A DNA stretch of 64,000 bases, taken from NCBI RefSeq assembly GCF_000015565.1, contig NC_008786.1, positions 1,860,001 to 1,924,000 on the forward strand, written 5' to 3'. The stretch comes from Verminephrobacter eiseniae EF01-2. Lineage in GTDB: Bacteria > Pseudomonadota > Gammaproteobacteria > Burkholderiales > Burkholderiaceae_C. A program made the position numbers and the translations under genes. Shown piece after piece: positions 8,093-16,714 of this stretch (its first letter is position 1; every line of letters begins with the position of its first letter). Under the pieces are notes generated by a model. That model saw only the letters and a program-made list of their open reading frames with translations, did no database searches and was not told where the DNA came from.

Positions 8093-9479
8093 GCCGGCGT
8101 TCGATGTCGCGGTGATCGGGGCCGGCGTGGTCGGTTGCGCCGTCGCGCGCCGGTTCGTGCTCGGCGGCGCCCGCGTGCTGCTGCTGGAAAAGGGGGCCGA
8201 CCTTCTGTCGGGCGCCAGCAAGGCCAACAGCGCCATCCTGCACACGGGTTTCGATGCGCCTGGCGGCAGCCTGGAACTGGCCTGCATGCAGCGCGGCTAC
8301 GCCGAATATATGCAGATTGCCCAGGCGCTGAACCTTCCGGTGCTGGAGACCGGCGCGCTGGTGGCGGCATGGAGCGACCAAGAGTTCGAGCGCCTGGCGC
8401 AACTGCATGCGCAGGCCAGCGACAACGGCGTGCACGACGTGCAGCGGCTGGACCGGGCCGAAATGCTGGCGCGCGAGCCGCATATCGCGCCCTCGGTGCG
8501 CGGCGGCCTGCTCGTGCCCGGCGAGCATGTGATCGACCCCTGGAGCGCGCCGCTGGCCTATCTGCGCCAGGCCGTGGAAAACGGCGGCCGGGCGGTGTTT
8601 GATGCGCCGTTGCTGGCCGGTCGGCGCGTCGGCGCGCAGTGGCGGCTGCACAGCGCGCGCGGCCACTTTCGCGCCCGTTGTGTGGTCAATTGCGCCGGAC
8701 TCTGGGGCGACCGGGTGGAGGCCATGCTGCTCGGGCAGGCCAGCTTTCAGATCAAACCGCGCAAGGGGCAGTTCGTGGTGTTTGACAAATCGGCGTCGGC
8801 CTTGCTGCGCAGCATCTTGCTGCCGGTGCCGGGCGAGCACAGCAAGGGCATCGTCCTGACCCGCACCGTCTTCGGCAACCTGCTGGTCGGGCCGACGGCC
8901 GAGGAGCAGGAAGACCGCAGCCGCGCCACGGTCGAGCGCGCCGCGCTGCAACGGCTGATCGACAAAGCCGGGCAGTTGCTGCCGGCGCTGCGCACCATGC
9001 CGGTGACCGCCGTCTACGCCGGCCTGCGCCCGGCCAGCGAAAAAAAGGAATACCGCCTGCACCTGCAAGCGGACGCCGGCTACTTTGCGGTGGGCGGGAT
9101 TCGCTCGACCGGACTGACAGCGGCGCTCGGTCTCGCGGCCCATGTGTTCGACCGGCTCAGGCCCTGCCTGCCGGACCTGGCGCCGCCCGACCGCGTGCTT
9201 TGCTCGCCGGTGCCGAACCTGGCCGAGCACCGCGAGCGGGACTGGGAAAAGCCCGGGGACAACGACATCGTCTGCCATTGCGAGCGGGTGACCCGGCGCG
9301 AGATCGAGGCGGCGCTGACAGGCCCGGTGCCGGCCCTGGACCTGGGCGGCCTCAAGCGCCGCACCCGGGTCTGCATGGGCCGGTGCCAGGGTTTTCATTG
9401 CGCGGCCCGCGTGGCCGAACTGAGCGCCGGGCATTTCCACGCTCCGCTGGCGCTCGCCACACTGGATCGGCATGGCTGA
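8085..9479 (+). CDS. FAD-dependent glycerol-3-phosphate dehydrogenase-like (GlpA type) with [2Fe-2S] domain
   Basis: 464 aa. Residues 1-370 are a DAO/GlpA FAD domain: dinucleotide site VIGAGVVGCAVAR near residue 10 and SGASKANSAILHTGFD, as in GlpA and L-2-hydroxyglutarate oxidases. The C-terminus (about 395-455) is a BFD-like [2Fe-2S] domain with CHC and, about 33 residues on, CMGRC. No transmembrane segment. I start at the ATG at 8085-8087, because an upstream in-frame start would run deep into the permease gene. With the next gene it recalls the two-protein glycerol-3-phosphate oxidoreductases of some anaerobes. The substrate is probably the phosphate made by the downstream kinase. Confidence 0.8.
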   Translation: MSEPAFDVAVIGAGVVGCAVARRFVLGGARVLLLEKGADLLSGASKANSAILHTGFDAPGGSLELACMQRGYAEYMQIAQALNLPVLETGALVAAWSDQEFERLAQLHAQASDNGVHDVQRLDRAEMLAREPHIAPSVRGGLLVPGEHVIDPWSAPLAYLRQAVENGGRAVFDAPLLAGRRVGAQWRLHSARGHFRARCVVNCAGLWGDRVEAMLLGQASFQIKPRKGQFVVFDKSASALLRSILLPVPGEHSKGIVLTRTVFGNLLVGPTAEEQEDRSRATVERAALQRLIDKAGQLLPALRTMPVTAVYAGLRPASEKKEYRLHLQADAGYFAVGGIRSTGLTAALGLAAHVFDRLRPCLPDLAPPDRVLCSPVPNLAEHRERDWEKPGDNDIVCHCERVTRREIEAALTGPVPALDLGGLKRRTRVCMGRCQGFHCAARVAELSAGHFHAPLALATLDRHG

Positions 9480-10710
9480 GCCTATCGACGCAGTGGTCGT
9501 CGGCAGCGGCCCGGCAGGCATCGCGGCCGCCGTGGCGCTGCGCCGCCAGGGGCTGCGGCGGGTGCTGCTGCTGGAGCGCGAAGACAGCGCCGGCGGCGTG
9601 CCGCGCCACTGCGGGCATCCGCCTTTCGGCATGCGCGAGTTCGGCCGGGTCTGCACCGGGCCGGCATACGCCCGGCGGCTGCTCGATCTGGCGCAGCAAG
9701 CGGGCGTCGAGCTCCATCTGCGCACCACCGTGCTGGCGCTGCTGCCCGACGCGGTGCTCGACATCGTCTCCCCCGCAGGGCGCGACCGGCTCCAGGCGCG
9801 CCGCGTCATCCTGGCCACGGGCGTGCGGGAGACGCCGCGCTCGGCCCGCCTGGTATCGGGCGACCGCCCGCTGGGCGTGATCAACACCGGCGCCTTGCAG
9901 GCTTTCGTCTATTTGCAGGGCCTGGTGCCATTCCGGCGTCCGGTGATCGTCGGCACGGAACTGGTGGCGCTGTCGGCGCTGCTGACCTGCCGCACGGCGG
10001 GCATTGCGCCGGTGGCGTTGATCGAATCGGCCGCGCGCCCGAGCACCTATTGGCCTTGCATGCTGCTGCCGCGCCTGCAGGGAATTGCCGTGCACTACGG
10101 CACGCAGTTGCTGGAGATACGGGGCCGGCAGCGGGTCGAATCGGTCCTGCTGCAACGGGCCGATGGCAGCCAGCAGGACATCGCCTGCGACGGCGTGCTG
10201 TTCACCGGCTGCTTCGTGCCCGAAGCGGCGCTGGTGCGTGCCAGTCATCTGGTGCTGGCCGACAGCACCGGCGGGCCGCAGGTGGACCAGTTCGGACGCT
10301 GCTCGGACCCGCGCTTTTTCGCCGCCGGCAACCTGCTGCGCCCGCTGGAGACGGCCGGCTGGTCCTTTCGCGAAGGCGCGCGCATCGGCCAGGCCGTCGC
10401 CGCCGACCTGCGGGGCCGGTTGCCCGGCGCGCAGCAGCCGCTGACGATCGAATGCGCGCAAGGCATACGCTACGTGATGCCGCAGCTTCTGAGCCTGCCG
10501 CTCGGCCCCTATGGGCTGCCCGAACTGCAACTGCGCGTGGGCCGCGCGACCCGTGGCCTGCTGACCGTCAGCGCGCTGGGCCGGCAGATCTGGCGCCAGC
10601 GGCTGCGCAGCCTGCCGCAGCGGCGCATCCTCGTGCCGCTGCGGCAATTGGCGCTGCCCGACGGCGCCAGCACGCTGCGCATCGCGCTGTCGGACAGCAG
10701 TGACCCGTGA
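9472..10710 (+). CDS. FAD/NAD-binding oxidoreductase, partner of the GlpA-like dehydrogenase
   Basis: 412 aa, Pyr_redox_2 family. The N-terminal FAD site is VVVGSGPAGIAAAVALRRQG, followed by PRHCGH; ATGVRETPRSAR is the ATG motif before the second nucleotide site, and FAAGNLLRPLETAGW with GARIGQAVA is the C-terminal FAD contact. No CxxC redox disulfide of the thioredoxin reductase kind is seen. The start overlaps the dehydrogenase by 8 nt (ATGGCTGA). Such proteins beside GlpA-like enzymes probably pass electrons between the dehydrogenase and NAD or quinone; that role is inferred. A 39-nt gap with short CACGCACAC repeats precedes the kinase gene. Confidence 0.75.
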   Translation: MAEPIDAVVVGSGPAGIAAAVALRRQGLRRVLLLEREDSAGGVPRHCGHPPFGMREFGRVCTGPAYARRLLDLAQQAGVELHLRTTVLALLPDAVLDIVSPAGRDRLQARRVILATGVRETPRSARLVSGDRPLGVINTGALQAFVYLQGLVPFRRPVIVGTELVALSALLTCRTAGIAPVALIESAARPSTYWPCMLLPRLQGIAVHYGTQLLEIRGRQRVESVLLQRADGSQQDIACDGVLFTGCFVPEAALVRASHLVLADSTGGPQVDQFGRCSDPRFFAAGNLLRPLETAGWSFREGARIGQAVAADLRGRLPGAQQPLTIECAQGIRYVMPQLLSLPLGPYGLPELQLRVGRATRGLLTVSALGRQIWRQRLRSLPQRRILVPLRQLALPDGASTLRIALSDSSDP

Positions 10711-10749
10711 CGCGCACCACGCACACCACGCACACCAGGACCCGACCCC

Positions 10750-12204
10750 ATGAAACCATTTGCCGCGATCGACCAGGGAACCACCAGCACCCGCGTCTTG
10801 CTGGCCGGTGCCGGCGCCGCAGCGCAGGTCTTGCTGGCGCTGCGGCACGGGCAGCACTACCCCCACCCCGGCTGGGTCGAGCATGCGCCGCTGGAGATCT
10901 GGGCCAATGTGCAGGCTTGCCTGCACGCCGCAGGCCAGGTGCAGGCGATCGGCATCGCCAACCAGGGCGAAAGCTGCCTGGCCTGGGATGCGCGCAGCGG
11001 CGCGCCGCTGTCGCCGGTGATCGTCTGGCAGGACAACCGCACGGAGCAACAGTTGGCGCAGTTGCGCGCCGAAGGCGCGCAAGCGCTGACGCTGGAACGC
11101 GCCGGCCTGCCGCTGGACAGCTACTTCTCGGCCGCCAAGCTCGGCTGGCTGCTGCGGCACGACGCCGCCGTCGCGCAGGCGCACCGGCGCGGGCGCCTGC
11201 GGCTCGGCACCACGGACGCCTTCCTGCTGGAGCGGCTGACAGGGCAGTTCGTGACCGATGCCACCACGGCCTCGCGCACCTCGCTGATGAATCTGGCCAG
11301 CGCTGCCTGGGACCCCGCGCTGTGCGCGCTGTTCGGCGTGCCGATGGAATGCCTGCCCCGGATCGTGCCCACGGTGGGCGAATTCGGCAGCTACTGCGGC
11401 ACTGCCGTGACCGCCTCCATCGTGGACCAGCAGGCGGCCCTGTACGGGCATGGCTGCCGCGCAGCGGGCGAGGCCAAGATCACCTTCGGCACCGGGGCCT
11501 TCGCGCTGGCGCTGACGGGCGCGCAGATCGTGCGCGCGCCGGCGCTCGGGCTGCTGCCGACGCTCGCCTGGCAGATCGGCGGGCAGATCACCTACGCGCT
11601 CGACGGCGGGGTCTATGACGCCGGCGCAGCCGTCGAATGGGCCGCCCGCCTGGGCCTGTTCCAGGAGCTTGCGGAACTGGCCGCGTTCAGCGCGGCGCCG
11701 GCCATCGCGCGCGGGCTGGTCTTCGTGCCGGCCCTGTCGGGCCTGGCCTGCCCGCACTGGGACCGCAGCGCTGCCGCGCTGTGGCTCGGGATGAACGCCG
11801 CCACCACCCGGCAGGACCTGTGCCAGGCCCTGCTCGAAGGCGTGGCCATGCGCGCTGCGCAGGTGATCCGGGCGATGGCCGGCCATGTCGGCATGGCGAG
11901 CCGCCTGGCGATAGACGGCGGCCTGGCCCGCAACCCCTATTTCTGCCAGTTTCTCGCCGACATGCTGGGCCGGACCATCGTCACGTCCCGGTTCGACGAG
12001 CGCACGGCCCTGGGCTGCGCGGCGCTGGCCGCGCGCGGCGCCGGGCAACTGCTGCCAACGCAGGCCGACGACATGGCCGACAGCTTCGAGCCGCGCATCA
12101 CGCCGGGCCAGGCGCAGGACTGGCAACTGCGCTTTGACGCCGCCGTTTCAAAGACAATGGGCTGGAAGCGCGAGCCGTCCGGGCCGGCGCCCGGACCGCC
12201 GTGA
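10750..12204 (+). CDS. FGGY-family carbohydrate kinase, glycerol kinase-like
   Basis: 484 aa, about the length of GlpK (near 500). FGGY signatures are AIDQGTTSTRVLL at residue 5, HPGWVEHAPLEIW, GIANQGESCLAWD, PVIVWQDNRTEQQ and, in the second domain, FGTGAFALALTG and the late ATP-site segment AIDGGLARNPYF. E. coli GlpK reads NQRE where this has NQGE, so the substrate pocket is altered and glycerol itself is not certain. The reaction is ATP-dependent phosphorylation of a polyol or ketose. The operon context (transporter, GlpA-like dehydrogenase, DeoR repressor) agrees with a glycerol-type route. Confidence 0.8.
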   Translation: MKPFAAIDQGTTSTRVLLAGAGAAAQVLLALRHGQHYPHPGWVEHAPLEIWANVQACLHAAGQVQAIGIANQGESCLAWDARSGAPLSPVIVWQDNRTEQQLAQLRAEGAQALTLERAGLPLDSYFSAAKLGWLLRHDAAVAQAHRRGRLRLGTTDAFLLERLTGQFVTDATTASRTSLMNLASAAWDPALCALFGVPMECLPRIVPTVGEFGSYCGTAVTASIVDQQAALYGHGCRAAGEAKITFGTGAFALALTGAQIVRAPALGLLPTLAWQIGGQITYALDGGVYDAGAAVEWAARLGLFQELAELAAFSAAPAIARGLVFVPALSGLACPHWDRSAAALWLGMNAATTRQDLCQALLEGVAMRAAQVIRAMAGHVGMASRLAIDGGLARNPYFCQFLADMLGRTIVTSRFDERTALGCAALAARGAGQLLPTQADDMADSFEPRITPGQAQDWQLRFDAAVSKTMGWKREPSGPAPGPP

Positions 12205-12258
12205 ATGCGGCCGTGGCGTCGGCAGGGCCCCGCGCGCGCAGCGCCAACCATCGACACC

Positions 12259-13134
12259 ATGCGCCCTAGCGAAAGACACGCCGCGATCCTCGAAATCGTC
12301 GACGAGCACAGGCATGTGTCCGTCGACTTTCTCGCCCAGCGCTTCGGGGCCTCGCGCGAAACCATCAGGCGCGACCTGACGCGGCTGGCGCGCGACGGGC
12401 GCCTGCGCAAGTACCACGGCGGCGCCACCGGCGCCGGGGCGCTGACCGAAGACGCATTCAGCACCCGCATCCACGAGTTCGCGCGCGAAAAACGCGCCGT
12501 CGGCCGTCGGGCCGCAGCGCTGTTCGGCGCGGGCGACAGCTTGTTCATCGACACCGGCACCACCACGCTGGCCTTCGCGCAAGAACTGGCCGGCACCAGC
12601 GGCATGACGATCATCACCAACTCGGTCTCGATCACCCAGCGCCTGGCGCGCGGGCCGGGCCGCAACCGGGTCTTTCTGATCGGCGGCGAATACCGTGCCG
12701 AAGCGTCCGAAAACCTGGGCCCCTTGGCGGTCGCGCAGGTGGCGCAGTTCAACGCCCACCATGCGGTGATCACGGTCGGCGCGATCGGCCTGAACGGCCT
12801 GCAGGACTACGCGCTGGAGGAAGCAGAAATCGCCCGCGCGATGATCGCCCGCGCCACGCGCGTCACCGTCGTCGCCGATGCCTCCAAGCTCGGGCGCTGC
12901 GCGCTGTTTCCGGTCTGCGGCCTGGAGCGGATCGCCTGCCTCGTCGTCAGCGCCGCACCCGAAGGGCCGCTGGCAACGAAACTCGCTGAACTTGGCGTCG
13001 AGGTCATCGTGGCCGAAGCGGCGCCACCGTCCGGCAGCGCCGATCGCAGCCAGGCCGCAAGCACCGGGACAAGCACCGGGGCAAGCGCCGGGAAGTCACG
13101 AAAACTTGCAAATCGAATCGATTGCGATGAATGA
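12259..13134 (+). CDS. DeoR/GlpR-family transcriptional regulator
   Basis: 291 aa. The N-terminal winged helix-turn-helix (residues about 6-60: RHAAILEIVDEH, VDFLAQRFGASRETIRRDLTRLARDGRLRKYHGG) is the DeoR signature. The DeoRC sensor domain follows, with FIDTGTTTLAFAQEL, IITNSVSI and VVADASKLGR, which binds sugar phosphates in this family. The last 30 residues are a Ser/Thr/Gly-rich tail. The open frame begins at 12205, but the ATG at 12259-12261 places the helix-turn-helix at the usual distance from the N-terminus. Last gene of the polyol operon; it probably represses it, perhaps at the 3395-3427 dyad. Confidence 0.85.
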   Translation: MRPSERHAAILEIVDEHRHVSVDFLAQRFGASRETIRRDLTRLARDGRLRKYHGGATGAGALTEDAFSTRIHEFAREKRAVGRRAAALFGAGDSLFIDTGTTTLAFAQELAGTSGMTIITNSVSITQRLARGPGRNRVFLIGGEYRAEASENLGPLAVAQVAQFNAHHAVITVGAIGLNGLQDYALEEAEIARAMIARATRVTVVADASKLGRCALFPVCGLERIACLVVSAAPEGPLATKLAELGVEVIVAEAAPPSGSADRSQAASTGTSTGASAGKSRKLANRIDCDE

Positions 13135-13323
13135 AACAGCGAAATGCAAAGGCGCAATGCATGAACAAAGACACACCTGCGGTCTCTGGTGCAGGTTGGT
13201 CCAATGCGTTTTGAGCACCCCCGGCAACCGGGTCGCAGCGCGGGGGGTTCATGGGTCTTGCGACCTTCTTGCCTGACGCAGGGCAATATTTCCGGGCATC
13301 GACCAGGGGGTGGATTTCAGACC

Positions 13324-16300
13324 CTACCAAGTATCGACAAACCGATGCCCCCACGGCGCCACTTGCGTCGATGCCAAGCCCCGCGCCAGCCAGGCGCGCG
13401 TGTCGGCGGGGTCGATCACGGCGTCGATCTCCAGGGTGCTGGCCATGTGCATGGCGGCGCCGTTGGTGTACTGGCGCGCCAGCAGTTGCTGGAACAGGGT
13501 GTCGCGCTCGGGGCCTTCGGGGCGGGCTTGCAGCTCTTTGCGAAAACCCAGGCGCACTGCGCCTTCCAGGCCCATGGCGCCGAACTCGCCGGTGGGCCAG
13601 GCGACGGTGAATACCGGGGCGTGAAAGCCGCCGGCGGCCATGCCCATCGCGCCCAGGCCATAGCCTTTGCGCAGGACCACGCCGAAGTACGGCACGCGCA
13701 GGCCGGCGGCGGTGACGAACAGGCGGCTGACATGGCGCACCTGCGCTGTGGCTTCGATGTCCGGGCCGACCATGAAGCCGGGGGTGTCCACCAGGCCCAC
13801 CAGCGGCAGGCCATGGGCGTTGCACAGTTGCATGAAGCGCGCGCCTTTGTCGGCGGCGTCGGCGTCGATGGCGCCGCCCAGGTGCAGCGGGTTGTTGGCC
13901 AGCAGGCCCACGGGCCGGCCTTCGATGCGCGCCAGCGCGGTGTGGATGCCGGGGCCGAAGCCGGTGCGCAGCGGCAGCAGGCTGCCTTGGTCTGCCAATG
14001 TGCTCATGGCGCTGCGGGTGTCGTAGACGCGCAGCCGGTTTTCCGGCACCAGGGCGCGCAGCAGGCGCTGCTCGGGCGCGCTCCATGGCGCCAGGCGGCC
14101 CTGAAAGAATGACAGGTATTGCCGCGCGGCTTGCACGGCTTCGGCTTCGTCGTCCACCAGCACATCGATCACGCCGTTGGCGTGCTGCACATGGCTGGGG
14201 CCGATCTGCTCGGGCCGAAAGCGCCCCAGTCCGCCGCCTTCGACCATGGCCGGGCCGCCCATGCCGATGTTGCTGCTGCGCGTGGCGATGATCACGTCGC
14301 TGCAGCCGAGCAGCGCGGCATTGCCGGCAAAGCAGCGCCCGGCCGCGATGCCGATCACCGGCACCTGGCCCGAGAGCGCGGCGTAGCTGGCGAAGGTGCG
14401 CACATGCAGGCCGGCCACGACGGGCATGTCGGTGTCGCCCGGGCGGCCTCCGCCGCCTTCGGCAAACAGCACCACGGGCAGTTTCTGCGCCAGCGCTATG
14501 CCCAACATGCGGTCGGTCTTGGCGTGGTTGCGCGCGCCCTGCGTGCCCGCCAGCACGGTGGCGTCATAGGCCATGACCACGGCGCGCGCCTGGTCGGCGC
14601 CAAAGCTGGCGCCGTTGATGCTGCCGATGCCGGTGACCATGCCGTCGGCGGGGGTGTTGGCGATCAGGTCCTCCAGGCTGCGGCGCCCGGTCTGCGCGGC
14701 AATCGCCAGTGCGCCGTATTCGATGAAGCTGCCGGCGTCGCACAGGTCGGCGATGTTCTGGCGCGCGCTGCGCCCGCCTTGGGCCTGGCGCCGGGCCATG
14801 GCTTCGGGGCGGGCGGCGTCGAGCGCGAGTGCATGGCGTTCGAGCACCTGTTGCAGGTCGGGGCGTAGTTGGTCGGGGTCTTGCTCGGCAGCAGCTTGCG
14901 CCAGCGTGGGCGCCGCGCCTTCGACGGCGTCGAGCACCAGCAGCGGCTGGCCCTGCGCCAGGTAGTCGCCGGGCGCGGCCAGCCATGCGCGCAACTGGCC
15001 GGCATGTGGGGCCAGCAGCAGATGCTCCATTTTCATGGCTTCCAGCACGGCCAGTTCGGCGCCTGCGGCCACGGTGTCGCCCTCGGCCACGCTGCGCTGC
15101 ACCAGCCGGGCCGCCATCGGGGCCGGCACGCTGCCGGCCGGTGGGGCTGCGCTGCGCTGGCCGCCGGGGTCGCCGGGGCTGGTTTCATCTGCTTGCTGCG
15201 CGGTATTTTCTGTGGCGGCCAGCAGTTGCGGCAGCACCGATTCGAGCCAGCGCGTATGCAGTTGCTGGCTGTGCATCTCGGGCCGGGCGGCCAGCGCCCG
15301 CAGCAGGGCCAGGTTGTTGGCCAGGCCGGTGATGCGGCATTCGGCCAGCGCCCGCTGCGAGCGGCGCAGTGCCGTGTCGAAGTGGGGGCCGTGCACGATG
15401 AGCTTGGCCAGCAATGTGTCGTAATGCGGCGAGGGCGCGGCGCCAGCCACGCCATGCGTGTCCACCCGGATGCCGGGGCCGGCGGGCAGGTCGAAGCGCG
15501 TGAGCCGGCCGCTGCCGGGCATGGCGCTGCCCTGCGCGTCCAGTGTTTCGGCGTTGATGCGCCATTGGATCGCATAGCCTTGCACGGCTGGCGGCGCCTC
15601 GGGGTTCAGGCCCAGTGCGCGCAGGCTCTGGCCCGCCGCCAGTGCCAATTGTGTTTGCACCAGGTCCAGACCGGTGACGGCTTCGGTGATGGTGTGCTCG
15701 ACCTGCAGGCGCGGGTTGGCCTCGATGAAGACATAGGGGCTGGTGCCGTGGCTCTGGTCGACCAGAAATTCAAAGGTGCCCAGGCCCTCGTAGGCCAACT
15801 CGCGCGCCATGGTCAGCGCCGCTGCGCTGATGCGCGCGCGCAGCGCAGCGGGCAGCGTGGGGCTGGGCGCGATTTCCACCAGTTTCTGAAAGCGCCGCTG
15901 CACGGTGCATTCGCGCTCGCCCAGCGCCATCACCTCGCGGCCGTCGCCCAGCACCTGCACCTCGATGTGGCGCGCGTTGCCCATCAGCCGTTCGACATAC
16001 AGGCCATCGACCCCGAAGGCCGCCAGCGCCTCGCTGCGGCAGCGCGCGTATGCGGCCGGCAGTTCGTCGGCGCTCTGCACCGCGCGCATGCCGCGCCCGC
16101 CGCCGCCGCCCAGTGCCTTGAGCACGATGCCGGCCCCGCCGTTGCCGTCTGCGCACTGCGCTTGCCAGAAAGCCTGGGCCTGTTCGAGTGTGACCGCAGC
16201 TTGCGTGCCGGGCAGCAGCGGCACGCCGCAGCGCAGCGCCAGCGCCCGCGCCTGGCCCTTGTCGCCGAGCAAGGCCAGTTGTTCCGGTGTCGGGCCGATG

Positions 16301-16617
16301 AAGCGCAACCCGGCGGCGGCGCAGGCCCGGGCGAAGTCGGCGCGTTCGCTCAGAAAGCCGTAGCCGGGGTGCAGGCCGTCGCACCCCTGCGCCCTGGCGA
16401 TGGCAATCAGGCGCGCCGCGTCGAGGTAGGCCGCCGCGCCGGTGGCGTCCAGCGCCACGGCCTGGTCGGCCGCAGCCACATGCGGGCTGGCGGCATCGTC
16501 GGCGGCGTACACCGCAACGCTGGCCAGGCCCAGGTCGTGCAGCGCGCGCACGATGCGCAGCGCGATCTCGCCGCGGTTGGCGACCAGGACCCGGGCGAAC
16601 AGGGGTTGGGATGGCAT
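13324..16617 (-). CDS. Single-chain acyl-CoA carboxylase (biotin carboxylase - BCCP - carboxyltransferase)
   Basis: 1097 aa holding all activities of a biotin-dependent carboxylase. Residues 1-450 are biotin carboxylase: VLVANRGEIALRIVRAL, GDKGQARALA, ATP-grasp glycine loop KALGGGGGRGM, FIEANPRLQVEHTITE. A biotinyl domain follows with AMKM, target lysine about residue 529. Residues 600-1090 are a carboxyltransferase pair: GMVTGIGSINGASFG, FAEGGGGRPGDTD, GIAAGRCFAGNAALLG and DTPGFMVGPDIEATAQ. This order matches the long-chain acyl-CoA carboxylases described from mycobacteria and some proteobacteria. It sits 97 bp downstream of an acyl-CoA synthetase on the same strand, so the pair could activate and carboxylate an organic acid. 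Acyl specificity cannot be read from sequence. Confidence 0.88.
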   Translation of the reverse strand: MPSQPLFARVLVANRGEIALRIVRALHDLGLASVAVYAADDAASPHVAAADQAVALDATGAAAYLDAARLIAIARAQGCDGLHPGYGFLSERADFARACAAAGLRFIGPTPEQLALLGDKGQARALALRCGVPLLPGTQAAVTLEQAQAFWQAQCADGNGGAGIVLKALGGGGGRGMRAVQSADELPAAYARCRSEALAAFGVDGLYVERLMGNARHIEVQVLGDGREVMALGERECTVQRRFQKLVEIAPSPTLPAALRARISAAALTMARELAYEGLGTFEFLVDQSHGTSPYVFIEANPRLQVEHTITEAVTGLDLVQTQLALAAGQSLRALGLNPEAPPAVQGYAIQWRINAETLDAQGSAMPGSGRLTRFDLPAGPGIRVDTHGVAGAAPSPHYDTLLAKLIVHGPHFDTALRRSQRALAECRITGLANNLALLRALAARPEMHSQQLHTRWLESVLPQLLAATENTAQQADETSPGDPGGQRSAAPPAGSVPAPMAARLVQRSVAEGDTVAAGAELAVLEAMKMEHLLLAPHAGQLRAWLAAPGDYLAQGQPLLVLDAVEGAAPTLAQAAAEQDPDQLRPDLQQVLERHALALDAARPEAMARRQAQGGRSARQNIADLCDAGSFIEYGALAIAAQTGRRSLEDLIANTPADGMVTGIGSINGASFGADQARAVVMAYDATVLAGTQGARNHAKTDRMLGIALAQKLPVVLFAEGGGGRPGDTDMPVVAGLHVRTFASYAALSGQVPVIGIAAGRCFAGNAALLGCSDVIIATRSSNIGMGGPAMVEGGGLGRFRPEQIGPSHVQHANGVIDVLVDDEAEAVQAARQYLSFFQGRLAPWSAPEQRLLRALVPENRLRVYDTRSAMSTLADQGSLLPLRTGFGPGIHTALARIEGRPVGLLANNPLHLGGAIDADAADKGARFMQLCNAHGLPLVGLVDTPGFMVGPDIEATAQVRHVSRLFVTAAGLRVPYFGVVLRKGYGLGAMGMAAGGFHAPVFTVAWPTGEFGAMGLEGAVRLGFRKELQARPEGPERDTLFQQLLARQYTNGAAMHMASTLEIDAVIDPADTRAWLARGLASTQVAPWGHRFVDTW

Positions 16618-16714
16618 GGTTTGGTTTGGTTTCGGGTTGCTATGTTTTCAATGGCTGTCAGCGCTTGTGTTGCTACTGCGCCGGCGGCCGTTGCATGTCG
16701 ACCGCCGGGGGCGC

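Noticed and set aside
9352..12126. 924-codon open frame on the minus strand opposite the FAD oxidoreductase and kinase
   Set aside because: Antisense to two recognised genes and without motifs; a common result of high G/C at third positions.
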